A DNA stretch of 64,000 nucleotides from Streptomyces cadmiisoli (GTDB lineage Bacteria; Actinomycetota; Actinomycetes; Streptomycetales; Streptomycetaceae), in assembly GCF_003261055.1 (NCBI RefSeq), contig NZ_CP030073.1:5890001-5954000 (forward strand). Direction: 5' to 3'. Positions within the stretch are counted from its first letter, which is position 1; every line of letters begins with the position of its first letter. A program made the position numbers and the translations under genes. Positions 20,277 to 30,354 of this stretch are shown one piece after another. The notes beneath the pieces are model-generated. The model worked only from the letters and a program-made list of their open reading frames with translations, was not told the DNA's origin and searched no databases.

Positions 20277-20384
20277 CGGGCCGCGGGGCGACGCCGCCCC
20301 GAACGTCCGCCCGCCACGGATCACCCGCGGTCGGCGGCGATACGATGCCCTTCGTACCCGGCCCGAACCCCGGAGGGAGCCCGC

Positions 20385-20738
20385 ATGGCAGGGGAGCCGC
20401 AGGACGACTGCCTGTTCTGCAAGATCGTCGCGGGGCATGTCCCGGCGACGATCGTCCGAGAGACGGAGACCACCGTCGCCTTCCGGGACATCAATCCCCA
20501 GGCGCCCACGCACGTCCTGGTGATCCCCAGGGCCCACCACCGGGACGTCGCCACGCTCGCCGCCGAGGCGCCGGAGCTGGCCGCCGACGTGCTGCGCGAG
20601 ACACGGGCGGTGGCCGAGGAGGACAAGCTGGAGAGCTACCGCGTCGTCTTCAACACCGGCGCCGGCGCCGGCCAGACCGTCTGGCACGCGCACGCCCACG
20701 TGCTGGGCGGTCGCGGCCTCGAATGGCCCCCCGGGTAA
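20385..20738 (+). CDS. HIT-family (histidine triad) nucleotide-binding protein, HinT-like
   Basis: 117 aa. The histidine triad HxHxH occurs as WHAHAHVLGGR near the C-terminus, and the N-terminal CLFCKIVAGHVPA is typical of HinT proteins. These are purine nucleoside phosphoramidases acting on AMP-lysine-type substrates. A good ribosome binding site (GGAGGG) precedes the ATG. It is followed after only 6 bp by the RNase Z-like gene, so an operon is likely. Confidence 0.92.
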   Translation: MAGEPQDDCLFCKIVAGHVPATIVRETETTVAFRDINPQAPTHVLVIPRAHHRDVATLAAEAPELAADVLRETRAVAEEDKLESYRVVFNTGAGAGQTVWHAHAHVLGGRGLEWPPG

Positions 20739-20744
20739 GTCGCG

Positions 20745-21650
20745 GTGTCCGTACGTGAACTGGTGGTGCTCGGCACCGCCAGCCAGGTCCCGACCCGGCA
20801 CCGCAACCACAACGGCTATCTGCTGCGGTGGGACGGCCAGGGCATCCTGTTCGACCCCGGCGAGGGGACCCAGCGCCAGATGCTGCGGGCCGGGGTCGCG
20901 GCGCACGACATCGACCGGATCTGCGTCACCCACTTCCACGGGGACCACTCGCTGGGGCTGGCCGGGGTGATCCAGCGGATCAACCTCGACCAGGTCCCGC
21001 ACCCGGTCACCGCCCACTACCCGCGCTCCGGGCAGCGCTTCTTCGACCGGCTGCGGTACGCCACCGCCTACCGGGAGACCGTGCCGCTGGCCGAAGCGCC
21101 GGTCGACCGCGACGGGGACCTCGCGGTGACGCCGTCGTACACGCTCCGGGCCCACCGGCTGTCCCACCCCGTGGAGTCCTTCGGCTACGGGCTCGTCGAG
21201 CCCGACGGCCGCCGCATGCTGCCGGAGCGGCTCGCCGCGCACGGCATCGGCGGGCCGGACGTGGGGCGGATCCAGCGGGAGGGCGCGCTCGGGGACGTCC
21301 GTCTGGAGGACGTCAGCGAGGTGCGGCGCGGGCAGCGGTTCGCGTTCGTCATGGACACCCGGCTGTGCGACGGGGTGTACGCGCTCGCCGAGGGCTGCGA
21401 CCTGCTCGTCATCGAGTCGACGTTCCTCGACGAGGACGCCTCGCTCGCCGTGGAGCACGGCCACCTGACGGCCGGTCAGGCGGCCCGGGTCGCCGCGGAG
21501 AGCGGCGTACGGCACCTCGTCCTGACCCACTTCAGCCAGCGCTACGCCGAACCCGAGGAGTTCGAGCGGCAGGCGCGGGCGGCCGGGTTCGAGGGCGAGC
21601 TGAGCGTGGCGCACGACCTGCAGAGAGTGCCGGTTCCGAAGCGACGGTGA
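20745..21650 (+). CDS. rnz: Ribonuclease Z-like MBL-fold protein
   Basis: 301 aa. The metal-binding motif HxHxDH appears as [13 protein letters not shown] near residue 65, and the protein has the RNase Z N-terminus [21 protein letters not shown] and the C-terminal VLTHFSQRY. Bacterial RNase Z endonucleolytically removes the 3' trailer of tRNA precursors as a homodimer. The GTG at 20745 follows the HIT gene by 6 bp. Its C-terminal end overlaps a GTG in the next reading frame, but the adenine deaminase start is further on. Confidence 0.88.
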   Translation: MSVRELVVLGTASQVPTRHRNHNGYLLRWDGQGILFDPGEGTQRQMLRAGVAAHDIDRICVTHFHGDHSLGLAGVIQRINLDQVPHPVTAHYPRSGQRFFDRLRYATAYRETVPLAEAPVDRDGDLAVTPSYTLRAHRLSHPVESFGYGLVEPDGRRMLPERLAAHGIGGPDVGRIQREGALGDVRLEDVSEVRRGQRFAFVMDTRLCDGVYALAEGCDLLVIESTFLDEDASLAVEHGHLTAGQAARVAAESGVRHLVLTHFSQRYAEPEEFERQARAAGFEGELSVAHDLQRVPVPKRR

Positions 21651-21670
21651 AACGCCCGTACGATGCTTTG

Positions 21671-22663
21671 ATGCCCCTCCCGAAAGCCGAACTGCACCTC
21701 CACATCGAAGGCACCCTGGAGCCGGAGCTGGCCTTCGAGCTCGCCGAGCGCAACGGGGTGCGGCTGCCGTACGCCGACACCGAAGCGCTGCGCGGGGCCT
21801 ACCGGTTCGACGACCTCCGGTCCTTTCTGGACCTGTACTACGGGCTGATGGCCGTGCTGCGCACCGAGCGGGACTTCGAGGACCTGGCGAACGCCTACCT
21901 CGCCCGTGCCGCCGCGCAGGGCGTGCGGCACGCGGAGATCTTCTTCGACCCGCAGGCGCACCTCTCCCGGGGTGTCGCGTTGGGCACGGTGGTCGAAGGG
22001 CTGTGGCGGGCGCTGGAGCGCAGCGAGGCCGTCCACGGTGTCTCCACCCAGTTGATCATGTGCTTCCTGCGGGACGAGTCCGCGGCGTCGGCGCTGGAGA
22101 CGCTGGACGCGGCGAAGCCCTATCTGCACCGGATCACCGGTGTCGGGCTGGACTCCGCCGAGGTCGGGCATCCGCCGGTGAAGTTCCGCGAGGTGTACGA
22201 GGCGGCCGCCGCCCTCGGGCTGCGGCGGGTGGCGCACGCCGGTGAGGAGGGGCCGCCGGAGTACATCACCGAGGCGCTGGACGTGCTCGGTGCCGAGCGG
22301 ATCGACCACGGTCTGCGCTGCATGGAGGATCCGGCCCTGGTCGCCCGGCTGGTCCGCGAGCGGGTCCCGCTGACGCTGTGCCCGCTGTCCAACGTCCGGT
22401 TGCGTGCCGTCGACGCCCTGGCGGAGCACCCGCTGCCGGCGATGCTCGACGCGGGCCTGCTGTGCACGGTCAACTCCGACGACCCGGCCTACTTCGGCGG
22501 TTACGCCGGCGACAACTTCGACGCCGTGCGGACGGCGCTGGGGCTGGACGAGGACCGGCTGCGGGAACTGGCCCGCAACTCCTTCACCGCGTCCTTCCTG
22601 GAGCACGACGAGGAGCGGCGGGCACGGTACCTCGCCGAGGTGGAGGCCTACGAGTTCGGCTGA
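21671..22663 (+). CDS. Adenine deaminase (ADE2-type, adenosine deaminase superfamily)
   Basis: 330 aa metal-dependent hydrolase. The metal-binding KAELHLHIEG opens the chain; HAGEEGPPEYI carries a further metal His and the catalytic Glu region; IDHGLR and TVNSDDPAYFGG complete the site. The strings EEGPPEYI, CPLSNVRL and SDDPAYFGGY match the adenine aminohydrolase subgroup (Pseudomonas PA0148, fungal Aah1) rather than classical adenosine deaminase, so conversion of adenine to hypoxanthine in purine salvage is the better call. The ATG at 21671 gives MPLPKAELH; a GTG at 21647 would overlap the previous stop codon. No other purine genes are adjacent. Confidence 0.82.
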   Translation: MPLPKAELHLHIEGTLEPELAFELAERNGVRLPYADTEALRGAYRFDDLRSFLDLYYGLMAVLRTERDFEDLANAYLARAAAQGVRHAEIFFDPQAHLSRGVALGTVVEGLWRALERSEAVHGVSTQLIMCFLRDESAASALETLDAAKPYLHRITGVGLDSAEVGHPPVKFREVYEAAAALGLRRVAHAGEEGPPEYITEALDVLGAERIDHGLRCMEDPALVARLVRERVPLTLCPLSNVRLRAVDALAEHPLPAMLDAGLLCTVNSDDPAYFGGYAGDNFDAVRTALGLDEDRLRELARNSFTASFLEHDEERRARYLAEVEAYEFG

Positions 22664-22724
22664 CCGCCGCACGCCCGGCGCCGCGCGCCGGGTCGCACCG
22701 TCCGGCGCGGCCCGGTGCGCCCGG

Positions 22725-23975
22725 TCACCGGGACGCGGCGCGGCCGGCCGACAGGGGTCCCGCCGCGTCGTAGGCGGAGCGCCGGGCGGACAGCGGCGGG
22801 GCGTCCACCGGGATCTCCAGGACCTCCACGGCGACCGGCGCACGCCGGGTGGCGCGCATCGCCACGGCCGTCATGGGGACGGCGATCACCAGCAGTCCGG
22901 CGGCCAGTACCGCGCCCATCGCGGGGAAGCCGGCCTGCGCCGCCAGGACGCTGCCGGTGAGCGGGCCCGCCGCGGTGCCGAGCGAGGACGCCGAGCCGAC
23001 GAGCACCGCCCAGCGGCCGTGCGGGTCGAGTGAGGCGGCCAGGCCGATGACGTACGACAGGACGATCGGGTAGCAGGCGTTCCAGGCGATCTCGCCCACC
23101 GCGAAGCCGGCGAGGCCGGTCGCCGAGGCGCTGACGGCGATGCAGACCGCGATCAGGCCGGTGCCGGCCCCGATGGGCAGGGCGTGCCCGAGCCGTGGGC
23201 CGAGCGCCCCGGCGCCGACCACCCCGAGCAGTCCGGCGCCGAGCCCGACGGCGAAGACGACGCCCACGGTCGCCTCCGTCAGATGCGCCTGGCTCAGCCC
23301 GATCCGGCCGCTGACGCCCCACAGCGAGTTCTGGGCCATCGACCAGCAGGGCATGGCCGCGGCCAGGACCAGCCCGGAGCGCAGATGGGGCAGACGGGGC
23401 CGGGCGTGCTCGCGGCCGGGCCGCGGAGCAGCCGCCGCGGCGGTCGCGAGCCGGCCGGTGAGCGGCCAGACCGCGAGGGCGGTCAGGGCGATCGCGGCCA
23501 GCGGCAGGCCGTGCCCGGGGCCGAGGTGCGGGACCGTCAGATAGACGGCGCCCGCCAGTGCGGAGACGCCGAGCAGCCCGGCGGTGGTGGCGCGGTGGGG
23601 TTCGCGCCGGGCGGCGATACCGGTGGCGGCGACCGCGGTGGCCGTGCCCGAGCCGAAACCGCCGATCACCGCGCCGGTGACGACGGCCCAGACGGTGGTG
23701 GTGAGGGCCGCGCCGCCGTAGCCGAGGACGGCGAGGGCGAGGCCGGCGCGGGCCAGGGTGCGGGGCCCGATCCGGGCGACCCGCGCGGCCAGCAGGAATC
23801 CGGCGGCCGCCGAACTCAGCAGCAGCGCGCTGCCGATGGCGCCCGCCTCGGTGGCGCTGACGGGCAGTCCGGAGTCGAGGCGGCCGACGACCGTCGGCAG
23901 CAGGTAAGGGGCGAGGTACCCGGCCGTGAAAAGGGCGACGAGGGGCCAGGGCGTGGTGGAGCGGGGGGCGGACAC
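22725..23975 (-). CDS. MFS transporter, 12 transmembrane segments
   Basis: 416 aa, hydrophobic throughout, with about 12 predicted helices. The characteristic loop between TM2 and TM3 appears as ARIGPRTLARAGL, and GSASSLGTAAGPLTGS lies in the C-terminal half. It resembles the AraJ/sugar-efflux branch; the substrate is unknown. A GTG at 23975 preceded by GGGA is chosen; the frame continues upstream through 147 bp without hydrophobic character. The 229-bp region between this gene and the IclR gene carries no gene I can support. Confidence 0.82.
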   Translation of the reverse strand: MSAPRSTTPWPLVALFTAGYLAPYLLPTVVGRLDSGLPVSATEAGAIGSALLLSSAAAGFLLAARVARIGPRTLARAGLALAVLGYGGAALTTTVWAVVTGAVIGGFGSGTATAVAATGIAARREPHRATTAGLLGVSALAGAVYLTVPHLGPGHGLPLAAIALTALAVWPLTGRLATAAAAAPRPGREHARPRLPHLRSGLVLAAAMPCWSMAQNSLWGVSGRIGLSQAHLTEATVGVVFAVGLGAGLLGVVGAGALGPRLGHALPIGAGTGLIAVCIAVSASATGLAGFAVGEIAWNACYPIVLSYVIGLAASLDPHGRWAVLVGSASSLGTAAGPLTGSVLAAQAGFPAMGAVLAAGLLVIAVPMTAVAMRATRRAPVAVEVLEIPVDAPPLSARRSAYDAAGPLSAGRAASR

Positions 23976-24204
23976 GGGCGTTCCCAGGGCATGCGGAAGG
24001 AGCGGTTCAGGAAATGAACACGGGGGGAGTGGGCGACGACCGTCGATGGACAGGAACGCGCGGGCAATTTGTATCAAGCGGGGGGAGGGCGCCGGGAGGC
24101 CGGGTTGCGTGATGTGGGCCACATCGGTGTTTGGGGTCCGCGAGGCCGGGTAAACGCGCGCCCCACAGCGGATGTCCGGCCGCCGGCGGGGTTTCTGACG
24201 TCGT

Positions 24205-24987
24205 CTAACGCCAGTCCACCGAGCCGGCTCCGACCGGCACCACCGTCTCGATCTTCGTCCGGATCTCCCGCATGACGGCGACGATGCGCTCCTCGTGACC
24301 GGGAGTCAGCCTGGCCACCGGCACCGAGCAGCTGATCGCGTCCTGGGCGGGCGAGTCGTACCGCAGCGCGAAGCCGAAGCCGACGATGCCCAGTACGCCT
24401 TCCTCGCGGTCGATCGAGTGGCCGCGGGCCCGCACCCGCGCGAGGTCGGCGGCGAGCGCCTCCCGGGTGGTGCGGGTGTGGGGGGTGAGCGCCTCGTACG
24501 GGCCGTCCGGGAGGTCGTCGTCGGGGCGTTCGGCCAGCAGCGCCTTGCCGAGCGCGCCGACGTGCGCGGGCAGCCGGCGCCCCACCCGGCTGATGGTCCG
24601 CAGGTATTCGTGCGACTCCCGCGTCGCGAGGTAGGCGACGTCGCGGCCGTCCAGCCGCCCCATGTGGATCGTCTCGCCGAGCGCCTCGGACGCCTCGTCC
24701 AGGTACGGCCGCACGGTGCGCACCCGCGGGTCGGAGTCCAGGTAGCCGGTGCCGGTGAGCAGGGCCCGGATGCCGATGCCGTACAGGGAGCCCGTGACGT
24801 CGGAGCGGACCCAGCCGCGCGCGGCGAGGGTCTGGAGCAGCGCGTACATCGAACTGCGCGGCACGCCCAGCTCGTCCGCCAGTTCCTGGAGCCGGGCCGG
24901 GCGGTCGCCCCGCGCGGCCAGCAGCTCCAGCAACTCGACGGTCCGCGCCGCCGACTTCACCTCGCGCACGCCCGCTGTCTCCGACAT
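24205..24987 (-). CDS. IclR-family transcriptional regulator, probable repressor of glucarate catabolism
   Basis: 260 aa. An N-terminal winged helix-turn-helix (about residues 8-75) with LQELADELGVPRSSMYALLQTL, and a C-terminal IclR effector domain (about 80-250) with LGETIHMGRLDGRDVAYLA and PAHVGALGKALLA. It is divergent from kdgD-gudD with only 95 bp between, and a 21-bp palindrome lies just downstream of the kdgD promoter, so this protein most likely represses that operon, with glucarate or its dehydration product as inducer (inference). Confidence 0.9.
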   Translation of the reverse strand: MSETAGVREVKSAARTVELLELLAARGDRPARLQELADELGVPRSSMYALLQTLAARGWVRSDVTGSLYGIGIRALLTGTGYLDSDPRVRTVRPYLDEASEALGETIHMGRLDGRDVAYLATRESHEYLRTISRVGRRLPAHVGALGKALLAERPDDDLPDGPYEALTPHTRTTREALAADLARVRARGHSIDREEGVLGIVGFGFALRYDSPAQDAISCSVPVARLTPGHEERIVAVMREIRTKIETVVPVGAGSVDWR

Positions 24988-25018
24988 GTGCCGATCGTAA
25001 TCACCGGCGGCCGGCCCA

Positions 25019-25047
25019 TTGACGTCCGCTGTTCGCCTACCTAATCT
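25019..25047 (+). promoter_or_regulatory. Sigma-70-like promoter of kdgD-gudD
   Basis: TTGACG at 25019-25024 and TAATCT at 25042-25047 with exactly 17 bp between, close to the consensus of the Streptomyces principal sigma factor HrdB. Initiation would fall near 25054, about 30 nt before the start codon. Confidence 0.7.
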
Positions 25048-25056
25048 CCATCTTTA

Positions 25057-25077
25057 TACGTGGACGACGTCTACATA
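25057..25077 (+). promoter_or_regulatory. Candidate IclR-family operator upstream of kdgD
   Basis: 21-bp near-palindrome centred on A25067: a core GACG-N-CGTC flanked by GT/AC and TA/TA steps, with three symmetric mismatched pairs besides the centre. It lies immediately downstream of the predicted transcription start and ends six bases before the kdgD ATG, a position suited to repression. Confidence 0.6.
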
Positions 25078-25082
25078 GGGAG

Positions 25083-26045
25083 ATGGCGGTGGATCTCGAC
25101 ACCGACGACGCGGCACCGGCGGGCGTGGCACGGCGGCTGCGCGCGGGCATGGCGAGCGGGGTGCTGTCCTTCCCGCTCACCCCCTTCCACGACGACGGCT
25201 CCCTCGACCTCGACGGCTTCCGCGCGTACCTCGCGGCACAGCTCGACGCCGGGCCCGGCGCGGTCTTCCCCGCCTGCGGCACCGGTGAGTTCTTCTCGCT
25301 GGACGAGGACGACTACCGGCAGGTCGTCACCGCCGCCGTGGCGGAGGCGGCGGGCCGGACGCCGGTCGTGGCCGGCGTCGGACACGGCTGGGCGCAGGCC
25401 GCGCGGTTCGCGCGGATCGCCGAACGGGCGGGCGCGGACGCGCTGCTCGTCCTGCCGCACTACCTGGTCGCGGCCCCGCAGGCCGGTCTGGTCGCCCAAC
25501 TGGAGGAGATCGCCGCCCGCACCCGGCTGCCGCTGATCGCCTACCAGCGCGACCAGGTCGCCTACGGCATCGAGGCGTTTTGCCGCCTCACCCGGATCCC
25601 CGGCGTCATCGGCCTCAAGGACGGACACAGCGACCTCGACCGGCTCCAGCGCCTGACCCTCGCCGCCCCCGAGGACTTCCTGTTCTTCAACGGGGCCGCC
25701 ACCGCCGAGATCCAGGCCCGTGCCTACGCCGCGGTCGGCGTCCCCGCCTACTCCTCCGCCGTGCACGCCTTCGCCCCCGAGATCGCCCGCGCCTTCTTCG
25801 GCGCGCTGCGCGACGGCGACCGGGGCACCGTCGACGGACTGCTGCGCGACTTCTACGTCCCGTTCGTCGAACTGCGCGACCGGGTCCCCGGGTACGCCGT
25901 GTCCCTGGTCAAGGCGGCCGCCCGGCTGCGCGGGCTGCCGGTGGGACCGGTGCGGGCCCCGCTCACCGATCCGTCGGCCGGTGACCTCGCGGACCTCAAG
26001 ACCCTGCTCGCCACCGGACTCGACCTCGTAGGAGCCGCCCTGTGA
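25083..26045 (+). CDS. kdgD: 5-dehydro-4-deoxyglucarate dehydratase
   Basis: 320 aa, class I aldolase of the DapA/NanA superfamily. Visible motifs are PLTPFHDDGS, CGTGEFFSL (substrate carboxylate loop), LIAYQRDQVA (Tyr) and IGLKDGHSD with the Schiff-base Lys. It dehydrates and decarboxylates 5-dehydro-4-deoxy-D-glucarate to 2,5-dioxopentanoate and CO2. Assignment rests on the CGTGEFFSL/KDGHSD pattern and the adjoining glucarate dehydratase. The ATG at 25083 has GGGAG directly against it; a GTG at 25089 has better ribosome-binding-site spacing and may be the real start. The stop overlaps the gudD start (GTGA). Confidence 0.9.
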   Translation: MAVDLDTDDAAPAGVARRLRAGMASGVLSFPLTPFHDDGSLDLDGFRAYLAAQLDAGPGAVFPACGTGEFFSLDEDDYRQVVTAAVAEAAGRTPVVAGVGHGWAQAARFARIAERAGADALLVLPHYLVAAPQAGLVAQLEEIAARTRLPLIAYQRDQVAYGIEAFCRLTRIPGVIGLKDGHSDLDRLQRLTLAAPEDFLFFNGAATAEIQARAYAAVGVPAYSSAVHAFAPEIARAFFGALRDGDRGTVDGLLRDFYVPFVELRDRVPGYAVSLVKAAARLRGLPVGPVRAPLTDPSAGDLADLKTLLATGLDLVGAAL

Positions 26046-27337
26046 CCCGCGACCTGACCATCACCGACGTCCGGTTGACGCCGATCCTGGTCGCCGACCC
26101 GCCGCTGCTGAACACACAGGGCGTGCACCAGCCGTACACCCCCCGGCTGATCGTCGAGATCGTCACGGCGGACGGGGTGACCGGTGTCGGCGAGACGTAC
26201 GGCGACACCAAGTACCTGGAGCTGGCCCGGCCCTTCGCCGAGCGGCTGAGGGGGCGCCGGGCGGACGACCTGAACGGTCTGTTCACGCTCGCCGACGAGG
26301 TCGCCGTGGACGCCTCCCGGGTCGAGAACGCGGTGGACGTCGGCGGGCTGCGCGGCGTCCAGACCGCCGACAAACTGCGGCTGTCGGTCGTCTCCGCGTT
26401 CGAGGTCGCCTGCCTGGACGCCCTCGGCAAGGCGCTCGGGCTGCCCGTGCACGCCCTGCTCGGCGGCAAGGTGCGCGACGCGGTGGAGTACAGCGCGTAC
26501 CTGTTCTACAAGTGGGCCGACCACCCCGAGGGCGTCGAGCGCGAGCCCGACGACTGGGGCGCCGCGCTCGACCCGGCCGGCGTCGTCGCCCAGGCCGCGC
26601 AGTTCAAGGAGCGGTACGGCTTCACCTCGTTCAAGCTCAAGGGCGGTGTCTTCCCGCCCGAGCAGGAGATCGCCGCCGTCCGGGCGCTGGCCGAGGCGTT
26701 CCCCGGGCACCCGCTGCGGCTCGACCCCAACGGGGCCTGGTCCGTGCCCACCTCGCTGGCGGTCGCCGAGGAACTCGCCGACGTCCTCGAGTACCTGGAG
26801 GACCCCGCGCTCGGCACCGCCGCCATGGCCGAGGTCGCCGCCGGCACCGAGGTGCCGCTGGCCACCAACATGTGCGTCACCACGTTCGCCGAGATCGAGG
26901 AGGCGTTCACCCGGGGCGCCGTCCAGGTCGTCCTGTCCGACCACCACTACTGGGGCGGGCTGCGCAACACGCAGCAGCTCGCCGCCGTCTGCCGCACCTT
27001 CGGCGTCGCGGTGTCCATGCACTCCAACACCCACCTCGGGATCTCGCTCGCCGCGATGACCCATGTCGCGGCCACCGTCCCCGACCTGCACCACGCCTGC
27101 GACTCCCACTACCCCTGGCAGTCGGAGGACGTCCTGACCGAGCGCCTGACCTTCACCGGCGGCAAGGTCACCGTCCCGGACGCCCCGGGGCTCGGCGTCG
27201 AACTCGACCGCGACCGGCTGGCGTTCCTGCACCGGCGCTGGCTCGACGACGACGGCGCGCTCAAGGACCGCGACGACGCGGCCGCGATGCGTGTCGCGGA
27301 CCCCGGCTGGGTCACTCCGTCCGTGCCCCGCTGGTAA
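26042..27337 (+). CDS. gudD: Glucarate dehydratase
   Basis: 431 aa, enolase superfamily. Catalytic features of glucarate dehydratase are visible: the KxK motif in TSFKLKGGVF, acidic metal ligands in LRLDPNG and YLEDPALG, Asp in LSDHHYWGG and the His in SNTHLGISLA. It removes water from D-glucarate to give 5-dehydro-4-deoxy-D-glucarate, the substrate of KdgD. Translationally coupled to kdgD through a GTGA overlap. The dioxopentanoate dehydrogenase needed to reach 2-oxoglutarate, and a glucarate transporter, are not in this window. Confidence 0.93.
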   Translation: MTRDLTITDVRLTPILVADPPLLNTQGVHQPYTPRLIVEIVTADGVTGVGETYGDTKYLELARPFAERLRGRRADDLNGLFTLADEVAVDASRVENAVDVGGLRGVQTADKLRLSVVSAFEVACLDALGKALGLPVHALLGGKVRDAVEYSAYLFYKWADHPEGVEREPDDWGAALDPAGVVAQAAQFKERYGFTSFKLKGGVFPPEQEIAAVRALAEAFPGHPLRLDPNGAWSVPTSLAVAEELADVLEYLEDPALGTAAMAEVAAGTEVPLATNMCVTTFAEIEEAFTRGAVQVVLSDHHYWGGLRNTQQLAAVCRTFGVAVSMHSNTHLGISLAAMTHVAATVPDLHHACDSHYPWQSEDVLTERLTFTGGKVTVPDAPGLGVELDRDRLAFLHRRWLDDDGALKDRDDAAAMRVADPGWVTPSVPRW

Positions 27338-27505
27338 CTCCCCCTCCCTGCCCGACGGCCCGCCATGCGCAGGACGACAGGTGTCCACGGCGGGACGACG
27401 GCTCCTTCGGCGGACCGCGACGACGGCCACGCCCTCGCGATGCGGCCGCGCTGTCGGTGACGTGGTGCACACTGGCCAGATCAGCACCACGTCAGGGAGC
27501 GCACC

Positions 27506-28636
27506 GTGACCGCGTCCACCGGAGAGGGGCCGTCGCCCACCGCACACGAACCGAACCGCCACGCGCACGTGGACCCCCTCGCGGCCGTGCGCGCGCCGGG
27601 CGACCCGCCCTGGGACGTCTATCTCACCGGCACCGTCTTCCTGGACATCGTCTTCACCGGGCTCGACTCGGCGCCGGTGCGCGGGACCGAGTCCTGGGCG
27701 CGCGGGATGGGGTCGAGCCCCGGCGGCGTGGCCAACATGGCGACCGCGCTGGCCCGCCTCGGCCTGCGGACGTCCCTCGCCGCCGCCTTCGGCGACGACC
27801 ACTACGGCGACTACTGCTGGGACGCCCTGGCCAAGGGCGAGGGCATCGACCTCAGCGCGTCACGCACGGAGACCGGCTGGCACTCCCCGGTCACCGTCTC
27901 GATGGCGTACGAGGGCGAACGCACCATGGTCTCCCACGGCCACGAACCGCCCCCCGAGGAGCCCGGCCCCGACTGCCCTCCGCGCGCGCGTGCCGCCGTC
28001 GCCTCGCTCACCCCCGGCAAACGGGCTCCGTGGGTCGCCCAGGCCGCGGGCAAGGGCACCCGCATCTTCGCCGACGTCGGCTGGGACGACAGCGGCGCCT
28101 GGGACCTGGCCGGCCTCGCCGACCTCGAACACTGCGAGGCGTTCCTGCCCAACGCCGCGGAGGCCATGCGCTACACCGGCACCGGCTGCCCCCGGGCCGC
28201 CGCGCACGCCCTCACCGAACACGTACCGCTCGTCGTCGTCACCCTCGGCGCGGAGGGCGCGTACGCGGTCGACCGGCGCACCGGGGAGAGCGCCGAGGTC
28301 CCGGCCATCGCGGTGGAGGCGCTGGACCCCACCGGCGCGGGGGACGTCTTCGTGGCGGGCTTCGTCACCGGCACCCTGGCGGGCTGGCCGCTGGCCGACC
28401 GCGTCGCCTTCGCCGGTCTGACGGCGGCGCTGTCGGTCCAGGAGTTCGGCGGGTCGCTGTCCGCGCCCGGCTGGTCCGAGATCGCCGCCTGGTGGCGCCG
28501 CGTGCAGTCCTACGAGGACCAGGACCCGGCGGCGCTGCGCCGGTACGCGTTCCTGGAGGAGCTGATCCCGGCCACCGCCCGGCCGTGGCCGCTGCGCCGC
28601 GCGGTCCCGACGATCGGCTTCGGCCGGTCGGCCTGA
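27506..28636 (+). CDS. PfkB-family carbohydrate/nucleoside kinase
   Basis: 376 aa ribokinase-fold protein. The N-terminal glycine motif SSPGGVANMATALARLG and the C-terminal catalytic motif DPTGAGDVFVAGF (Asp base, anion hole) are intact. N-terminal (about 45 aa) and C-terminal (about 50 aa) extensions exceed the core. The substrate cannot be told; the position after glucarate genes hints at a sugar or sugar acid, but a 168-bp gap separates them and no co-transcription signal is seen. GTG start. Confidence 0.85.
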   Translation: MTASTGEGPSPTAHEPNRHAHVDPLAAVRAPGDPPWDVYLTGTVFLDIVFTGLDSAPVRGTESWARGMGSSPGGVANMATALARLGLRTSLAAAFGDDHYGDYCWDALAKGEGIDLSASRTETGWHSPVTVSMAYEGERTMVSHGHEPPPEEPGPDCPPRARAAVASLTPGKRAPWVAQAAGKGTRIFADVGWDDSGAWDLAGLADLEHCEAFLPNAAEAMRYTGTGCPRAAAHALTEHVPLVVVTLGAEGAYAVDRRTGESAEVPAIAVEALDPTGAGDVFVAGFVTGTLAGWPLADRVAFAGLTAALSVQEFGGSLSAPGWSEIAAWWRRVQSYEDQDPAALRRYAFLEELIPATARPWPLRRAVPTIGFGRSA

Positions 28637-28747
28637 TCACGGGTGCGGCACGGCCTGGGGAAAAGCCCTACGGCGATGTCAGTCCTCCGGCGTACTCTTG
28701 AAATCGCCAGGCCGCCCCAGTGGCAGGCGAGTCGACCACAGGAGGAC

Positions 28748-28770
28748 GTGCAGGCCTTAAGCGCCGGCCC

Positions 28771-28774
<4 letters not shown>
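28748..28774 (+). other. Possible 8-codon upstream ORF overlapping phoH, with a TTA codon
   Basis: GTG at 28748 opens a reading frame of eight codons (V-Q-A-L-S-A-G-P) whose TGA overlaps the phoH ATG (ATGA at 28771-28774). The fourth codon is TTA, rare in Streptomyces and read by the bldA tRNA. A strong GGAGGA lies at 28741-28746, but only one base before the GTG, which is poor spacing; it is 24 bases from the phoH ATG, too far to serve that gene directly. Weakly supported. Confidence 0.3.
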
Positions 28775-29844
<1,070 letters not shown>

Positions 29845-29856
29845 ACCAGCACGACC

Positions 29857-30354
29857 ATGTCGATCGACGTCAACAACGAGTCCGGAACCGAGGTCGACGA
29901 GCAGGCGATCCTCGACATCGCCCGCTACGCGCTCGCGCGGATGCGCATCCACCCGCTCTCCGAGCTCTCGGTGATCGTCGTGGACGCCGACGCCATGGAG
30001 CAGTTGCACATCCAGTGGATGGACCTGCCGGGGCCCACCGACGTCATGTCCTTCCCGATGGACGAGCTGCGCCCGCCCTCCAAGGACGAGGACGAGCCCC
30101 CGCAGGGCCTCCTCGGCGACATCGTGCTGTGCCCCGAGGTCGCCGAGAAGCAGGGCAAGGAAGCACCGACGCAGCACTCCATGGACGAGGAACTCCAGTT
30201 GCTCACCGTGCACGGAGTGCTGCACCTGCTCGGCTACGACCACGAGGAGCCGGACGAGAAGGCGGAGATGTTCGGCCTCCAGGCCGCCATCGTGGACGGC
30301 TGGCGCGCTGAGAAGGGCCTGACCGGCCCGTCCCCCGCACCGACCGTGTCATGA
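29857..30354 (+). CDS. ybeY: rRNA maturation factor YbeY (metal-dependent endoribonuclease)
   Basis: 165 aa. The zinc-binding signature H-x3-H-x5-H is seen as [11 protein letters not shown]. YbeY takes part in 16S rRNA 3'-end maturation and ribosome quality control. It has a longer acidic insertion (KDEDEPPQ) than E. coli YbeY. The stop codon overlaps the next ATG (30351-30354). Confidence 0.94.
   Translation: MSIDVNNESGTEVDEQAILDIARYALARMRIHPLSELSVIVVDADAMEQLHIQWMDLPGPTDVMSFPMDELRPPSKDEDEPPQGLLGDIVLCPEVAEKQGKEAPTQHSMDEELQLLTVHGVLHLLGYDHEEPDEKAEMFGLQAAIVDGWRAEKGLTGPSPAPTVS

Noticed and set aside
16260..21614. Long minus-strand open frame over the tricorn and RNase Z-like genes
   Set aside because: Low-complexity Gly/Arg/Asp/Val shadow with no motif; plus strand has intact catalytic motifs.
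23976..24204. Possible gene between the MFS and IclR genes
   Set aside because: Frames there lack hydrophobic or family features, and the region contains the MFS promoter; no supported start.
27338..27505. Attempt to link the PfkB gene to the glucarate operon
   Set aside because: 168-bp gap, no overlap or regulatory motif; co-transcription not supported.
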